Origin: 2-02-FULL-62-14 sp035632555
GTDB taxonomy: Bacteria > Nitrospirota > Nitrospiria > Nitrospirales > Nitrospiraceae
Length of the DNA stretch: 9,622 bases
Assembly (NCBI GenBank): GCA_035632555.1
Contig: DASQGO010000060.1
Coordinates: 1-9,622, forward strand
Direction: 5' to 3'
The position numbers and the translations under genes are program-made. Shown piece after piece: positions 7,213-9,622 of the stretch; position 1 is the first letter of the stretch; each line of letters opens with the position of its first letter. The notes beneath the pieces are model-generated. The model ran no database searches and was not told the origin of the DNA. It saw only the letters and a program-made list of their open reading frames with translations.

Positions 7213-7262
7213 AAAAGCCGGCGCCCCCTCGAGGTCTGCTGTGCCCTCGAAGGGGGCCGGGC
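7213..7262 (-). terminator. Intrinsic terminator after the 52-residue peptide gene
   Basis: On the minus strand an 18-base GC-rich arm (7262-7245) pairs with 7234-7217 across a 10-base loop. There is one bulged base and a few imperfect pairs near the base, but the CCCCC/GGGGG core and the CGAGG/CCTCG segment next to the loop are clear. It is followed by TTTT (7216-7213). It lies 18 bases after the peptide gene's stop and before the lipoprotein gene, so it should make the peptide mRNA largely monocistronic and limit read-through into the envelope operon. Confidence 0.8.
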
Positions 7263-7279
7263 CTTCCGGAAAAGACAGC

Positions 7280-7438
7280 TTACTTCTTCTCCTTCTTCTC
7301 AGCCTTCTTCTCGGCCTTCTTCTCCTCCTTCTTTTCAGCAGCAGGAGCGGCCTTCTTCTCGTCGGCCTGCACGAAGGTCGTAGCGCCAAAGGTCAAACCG
7401 AGGACCAGCGCCAGCATGGCAAACATTGCCTTCATCAT
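7280..7438 (-). CDS. 52-residue secreted Lys/Glu/Ala-rich peptide
   Basis: A small gene read directly from the minus strand. Residues 1-25 are a clear signal peptide (MMKAMFAMLALVLGLTFG, ending VQA before Asp26), so the product is exported by the general secretion route. The mature part is only ~27 residues, built from Lys, Glu and Ala in AEKK-like tandem units and ending EKKEKK. The repeats are also visible in DNA as GAGAAGAAG units. A near-ideal ribosome site (AAGGGGGGTGA, 6 bases from the first ATG) upstream and an intrinsic terminator downstream support a real and well-expressed gene. Two adjacent ATG codons exist; the first (7436-7438) has the better spacing. I know no function. Charge-patterned short peptides could bind wall polymers or membranes, and the terminal lysines resemble those of the neighbouring lipoprotein. 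The overlapping 84-residue frame in this stretch is a shadow. Confidence 0.8.
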   Translation of the reverse strand: MMKAMFAMLALVLGLTFGATTFVQADEKKAAPAAEKKEEKKAEKKAEKKEKK

Positions 7439-7444
7439 ATCGAG

Positions 7445-7455
7445 TCACCCCCCTT
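7445..7455 (-). promoter_or_regulatory. Strong Shine-Dalgarno of the 52-residue peptide gene
   Basis: The minus strand reads AAGGGGGGTGA, close to the full complement of the 16S rRNA 3' end (AAGGAGGTGA), 6 bases before the first of two ATG codons. It decides between the two possible starts and suggests high translation. Confidence 0.75.
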
Positions 7456-7626
7456 CATTAAATCGAATGCCCTAGTCATTTCAGAGACGGTCTTGGATGG
7501 AGCAAGGGCGATGCCACCACTTCGAAGCGGCAATGGCAATAGGGAGCACGTGTTATCAACGGCTTATTCTTTCGCTTCCCCAGGCTGCGCTTGTCTTTTG
7601 TGGCGGATTGGCTGTCATCATGCAAA

Positions 7627-7647
7627 ACCGCCTCAGCTTGAGGCGGT
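7627..7647 (-). terminator. Minus-oriented terminator-like hairpin with no evident upstream gene
   Basis: A perfect 9-base-pair stem (ACCGCCTCA and its complement) around a 3-base loop. Read on the minus strand it is followed directly by TTTTGC, the layout of an intrinsic terminator. The plus-strand side has no T-run. No minus-strand gene lies between it and rpmH, so it would end an unrecognised short transcript, block antisense transcription, or act as a leader element for the 52-residue peptide gene. Confidence 0.5.
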
Positions 7648-7710
7648 GCAGATTTCTTCGGCCCAGGCAAGCCACACCGGATCGGTGCCATTCGGCCCGC
7701 GTACATGGAC

Positions 7711-7740
7711 ATTGCGGAGTGTCTTCGTTGACACTCCAAT
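7711..7740. repeat. Inverted repeat overlapping the rpmH -35 box
   Basis: GGAGTGTC (7716-7723) and its exact complement GACACTCC (7730-7737) flank a 6-base spacer TTCGTT. Outer ATT (7711-7713) and AAT (7738-7740) can also pair across a 2-base bulge. The right arm contains most of the -35 hexamer TTGACA. The arrangement fits a dimeric regulator's operator, though it lies upstream of the predicted start, so it would act as DNA rather than RNA. Confidence 0.55.
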
Positions 7741-7757
7741 CGGTCGCTACCTATAAT
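7728..7757 (+). promoter_or_regulatory. Consensus sigma-70 promoter of rpmH-rnpA-yidD-yidC
   Basis: TTGACA (7728-7733) and TATAAT (7752-7757) both match the consensus perfectly, with an 18-base spacer (one longer than ideal). The start point should be near 7764, giving a leader of about 37 bases before the rpmH ATG. High output is expected for a ribosomal protein operon. Confidence 0.85.
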
Positions 7758-7800
7758 GCGCAGCCTGTTTATGTTCCATGTCTGATGAAGGAGCCGATGA

Positions 7801-7938
7801 ATGTCATTCACATACCAGCAGCCTTCGAAACTGAAACGGAAACGCGATCACGGGTTCCGGAAACGGATGAAAACGAAGGACGGACGCAAAGTCCTGGCCC
7901 GCCGCCGCAAGAAGGGGCGCAAGCGCCTCACTGTGTAG
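7801..7938 (+). CDS. rpmH: 50S ribosomal protein L34
   Basis: A 45-residue, highly basic protein (MSFTYQQPSKLKRKRDHGFR, then KRMKTKDGRKVLARRRKKGR, ending KRLTV), unmistakably bacterial L34 of the large ribosomal subunit. Its length is normal for the family. Compared with the common TYQPSK...HGF spacing, the N terminus appears to carry one extra residue (TYQQPSK). The ATG at 7801 follows AAGGAG (7788-7793) by 7 bases. A nearby ATG at 7797 opens a different frame that gives no recognisable protein. It is the first gene after a consensus promoter and is followed by rnpA in the classic arrangement, where L34 and the RNase P protein are made from one transcript. Its UAG stop forms part of the rnpA ribosome site. 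Confidence 0.97.
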   Translation: MSFTYQQPSKLKRKRDHGFRKRMKTKDGRKVLARRRKKGRKRLTV

Positions 7939-7941
7939 GAA
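7937..7941 (+). promoter_or_regulatory. rnpA Shine-Dalgarno embedded in the rpmH stop codon
   Basis: AGGAA begins inside the rpmH UAG stop (7936-7938) and lies 6 bases before the rnpA ATG. Terminating ribosomes would sit on the next gene's initiation site, pointing to translational coupling. Confidence 0.7.
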
Positions 7942-7947
7942 CGGCCT

Positions 7948-8301
7948 ATGACGCGTCTGTCGAAAGACCGCTCGTTATTTCTCAAAAAGAGCGGCGACAT
8001 CGAGCGCGTCAAAAAAACCGGCCGACGGCTTCCCACCCCGCTGTTTAACCTCGTGTCCTGCCGTTCCGACATGTCTCATGCGCGAGTGGGCGTGATTGTA
8101 GGCAAACGTCTGGGGGGAGCGGTCTCGCGTAATCGCGCCAAGCGCCTCTTTCGTGAACTGGCCAGACAAGTTCGCGGGCAGTTGACGCCGGGCTACGACT
8201 TGTTGGTCTTTCCACGGCACGGTGCCTTGAACGTCAAGCCCCTGGCCTTGAGGGAGGCGTGGCTAACAGCCCTGCACCAGCAGGCGCTGGTACGTTCCTA
8301 G
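7948..8301 (+). CDS. rnpA: Ribonuclease P protein component
   Basis: A 117-residue basic protein that supports the catalytic RNA of RNase P in trimming tRNA 5' ends. Family marks are the N-terminal RLSKDRSLFLKKSGDIERV (residues 3-21, equivalent to the usual RL...F..V pattern), RVGVIVGKRLGGAVSRNR (46-63) and the RNR motif continuing as AKRLFRE to residue 70, followed by the PGYDLLVFPR strand (81-90). Length is typical. Position directly after rpmH and before yidD is the conserved bacterial order. The ATG at 7948 is supported by the AGGAA site overlapping the preceding stop. The stop TAG at 8299-8301 again merges with the next gene's ribosome site. Confidence 0.96.
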   Translation: MTRLSKDRSLFLKKSGDIERVKKTGRRLPTPLFNLVSCRSDMSHARVGVIVGKRLGGAVSRNRAKRLFRELARQVRGQLTPGYDLLVFPRHGALNVKPLALREAWLTALHQQALVRS

Positions 8302-8305
8302 GAAA
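8300..8305 (+). promoter_or_regulatory. yidD Shine-Dalgarno embedded in the rnpA stop codon
   Basis: AGGAAA starts inside the rnpA UAG stop (8299-8301) and is 6 bases from the yidD ATG, the same layout as at the rpmH/rnpA junction. Confidence 0.7.
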
Positions 8306-8311
8306 CACGGC

Positions 8312-8521
8312 ATGCAGACGATTGGATTGGCCGTCATCACATTTTATCAGCGATGGGTCTCGCCCATGTTGGCTCCTGCCTGCCGGTTTGAACCCACGTG
8401 TTCGCACTACGCGGCGGATGCTATCCGCCGCTACGGCTTCGTCAGGGGAGTGGGGAAAGCCTGCGTACGGCTGTTGAAATGTCACCCGTTCCATCCCGGC
8501 GGGGAAGATCCCGTCCGGTAA
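8312..8521 (+). CDS. yidD: Membrane protein insertion efficiency factor YidD
   Basis: A 69-residue protein of the YidD family, a small membrane-associated factor thought to assist insertion of proteins through YidC/SecYEG. Family motifs are FYQRWVSPML (11-20), CRFEPTCSHYAADAI (24-38) and RLLKCHPFHPGG (53-64), with the characteristic cysteines at 24, 30 and 57 and an extra one at 51. The usual HPGGYDPV is HPGGEDPV here. It lies between rnpA and yidC, its standard location. The start at 8312 has AGGAAA 6 bases upstream. It ends 25 bases before yidC. Confidence 0.96.
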   Translation: MQTIGLAVITFYQRWVSPMLAPACRFEPTCSHYAADAIRRYGFVRGVGKACVRLLKCHPFHPGGEDPVR

Positions 8522-8546
8522 CAACGCTCATCGCGCGTCCATCACC

Positions 8547-9622
8547 ATGGAAAAACGAGTCATCATCTTCCTGATTCTGTCCCTGACCATCCTAGTGGGA
8601 TACGAGTTTCTCCTGCGACAGATGGGATTGGCACCGCCACCAGCGCAGGAAGCGGACCAGCAGGCTCCCGTGGCGAGTGTTCCACGGAAGCCCGGCGCAA
8701 CGACCGCTCCCCCAAAAGACTTGCCTGCGGCAGCAGCCGCTTCCATTTCACCCGCCGCACACCCCAACGAGTCTCCGCAGGCAGTGACGGAGGAAACGAC
8801 GGAGATCGTCACTGACCTGTATCGAGCCACAATTTCGAATCGCGGCGGCGTCATCGCGAGCTGGGAATTGACGCGGTACCGCCTCACGCCGGAACGTGAC
8901 TCGCCGCCAGTCCAGCTCGTGCACAAAGAAGGGAAATTTCCCGGGCCGCTGTCGTTGCATACCGGCGATGAGGCGCTCACCCGGCGTGTGAACGAGGCGC
9001 TGTATGAGGTTGAACGCGATTTCAACAAGCTTGACGCGGCCCACCCGACCGGGCACATCACGTTGACCTATCGGGCACCGGGATCGCCGGTCCGCGTGCA
9101 GAAGCAACTAACTTTCCATCATGCCAGCTATGTGGTGGATGTGGCGGTCACCACGGATGGCATCACCGGAGCGCTGAACGCCAGGCTGGGCACCAACTTC
9201 GGCATTGTCGAATGGAGCGAAGGCCTCATCGGCCTCATCGGGCCGGCCTCCCGTGTCGACGATAAAATCGAGAAGGATCTCCCGGACACCGAGCATGAAT
9301 TGAAAGGCAATGTCAAATGGGTGGCGCTCCAGGATAAATATTTCATGAGCGTGGCCATCCCGACCGGCGCCACCGCCGTCTGGGTCAAGAAAGAAGGCGA
9401 CAGGCTCGCCTCGGCACAAGTGCGGTTCCCCGCTCCGGCCGCGTCAACGCCGCTGTCCCTCCGGCTTTACGCAGGCCCGAAAGAATTCGGGATCCTGAAA
9501 TCGCTCGACGCGGGCCTCGAGGACACGATCGATTTCGGATGGTTCATCTTCGGCAGCTGGGACATGGTCAAGGCGGTCGCCAAGCCGCTGTTCGCCGTGC
9601 TGCAGTTCCTGCACGATTACAC
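8547..9622 (+). CDS. yidC: Membrane protein insertase YidC, N-terminal part (cut by window edge)
   Basis: About 358 residues are visible and the frame runs off the right edge. YidC inserts and folds inner-membrane proteins with or without SecYEG. Residues ~5-23 (VIIFLILSLTILVGYEFLL) are the first membrane helix. A Pro/Ala-rich linker follows (~31-85), then the large periplasmic P1 beta domain (~86-320) found in Gram-negative YidC. The visible end, DFGWFIFGSWDMVKAVAKPL (from about 331) and FAVLQFLHDY, is the conserved entry to the catalytic five-helix core, which lies outside the window. The ATG at 8547 follows yidD by 25 bases with no recognisable Shine-Dalgarno, unlike the other operon members. 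I chose this ATG because it gives the standard MEKR..IF start. Confidence 0.95.
   Translation, partial: MEKRVIIFLILSLTILVGYEFLLRQMGLAPPPAQEADQQAPVASVPRKPGATTAPPKDLPAAAAASISPAAHPNESPQAVTEETTEIVTDLYRATISNRGGVIASWELTRYRLTPERDSPPVQLVHKEGKFPGPLSLHTGDEALTRRVNEALYEVERDFNKLDAAHPTGHITLTYRAPGSPVRVQKQLTFHHASYVVDVAVTTDGITGALNARLGTNFGIVEWSEGLIGLIGPASRVDDKIEKDLPDTEHELKGNVKWVALQDKYFMSVAIPTGATAVWVKKEGDRLASAQVRFPAPAASTPLSLRLYAGPKEFGILKSLDAGLEDTIDFGWFIFGSWDMVKAVAKPLFAVLQFLHDY

Larger units (their letters stand above)
7439..7800. other. Divergent non-coding spacer between envelope cluster and rpmH operon
   Basis: A 362-base gene-free stretch. The left end carries the peptide gene's ribosome site. I see no convincing minus-strand promoter for that gene, only weak fragments such as a TTTAAT-like -10 too close to the start. 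The middle holds a GC-rich minus-oriented hairpin (7627-7647), and the right end the rpmH promoter with its inverted repeat. Long open frames through here on both strands lack ribosome sites and protein-like composition. No tRNA, SRP RNA or 6S RNA pattern is apparent by eye. rpmH often lies near dnaA and the origin, but I found only one poor DnaA-box-like word (TTATCAACG, near 7553), so no origin is called. Confidence 0.6.

Noticed and set aside
7135..7389. 84-codon minus-strand frame with an arginine run
   Set aside because: It is the repeat region of the 52-residue peptide gene read in the wrong frame and continues through a terminator.
7545..7570. DnaA box or replication origin next to rpmH
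   Set aside because: Only one word, TTATCAACG, with two mismatches to TTATCCACA; no cluster and no AT-rich unwinding region.
7476..7811. 111-codon minus-strand frame in the divergent spacer
   Set aside because: It runs through the rpmH promoter and the orphan hairpin, lacks a ribosome site and resembles no protein I know. A decayed gene cannot be excluded.
7497..8048. 183-codon plus-strand frame across the spacer, rpmH and the start of rnpA
   Set aside because: Overlaps rpmH and rnpA in another frame, starts upstream of the consensus promoter and has no ribosome site or recognisable domain.

Overview
The window looks like a chromosomal segment from a GC-rich Gram-negative bacterium. Lipoprotein signal sequences, L,D-transpeptidase genes and a conserved rpmH-rnpA-yidD-yidC locus support this. 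The pgi gene resembles the phosphoglucose isomerase half of transaldolase/isomerase fusions. Together with the envelope genes this suggests a Nitrospira-like organism, but that is a guess from remembered protein character. I see no insertion sequence, phage gene, tRNA, rRNA or CRISPR array.

Region 1 (1-3952, minus strand) is a tight sugar-phosphate operon transcribed pgi, pgl, glk, rpiA. Junctions are a 7-base gap, a direct abutment and a 4-base overlap. The products link free glucose, glucose 6-phosphate, fructose 6-phosphate, the 6-phosphogluconolactone step and the ribose/ribulose 5-phosphate interconversion. No zwf or gnd is visible. rpiA runs off the left edge. A candidate promoter lies just before pgi.

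Region 2 (3953-7438, minus strand) is an envelope cluster. In transcription order it holds a 52-residue secreted Lys/Glu-rich peptide with its own terminator, then a helical Ala/Lys-rich lipoprotein ending in a run of lysines. Next come a YafK-like YkuD-domain lipoprotein, a canonical L,D-transpeptidase with an intact THGC motif, and a secreted protein that looks like a YkuD domain without its catalytic residues. L,D-transpeptidases can join the C-terminal lysine of a lipoprotein to peptidoglycan, as with Braun lipoprotein, and YafK/DpaA can undo that bond. The cluster therefore reads as a possible independent outer-membrane-to-wall tethering module. This is a hypothesis and the most interesting idea in the window.

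Region 3 (7439-7800) is a non-coding divergent spacer. It carries a minus-oriented terminator-like hairpin and a consensus sigma-70 promoter for rpmH, whose -35 box sits inside an inverted repeat.

Region 4 (7801-9622, plus strand) is rpmH, rnpA, yidD and yidC (ribosomal protein L34, RNase P protein, YidD and the YidC insertase). At the first two junctions the upstream UAG stop is built into the next gene's Shine-Dalgarno sequence. yidC runs off the right edge.
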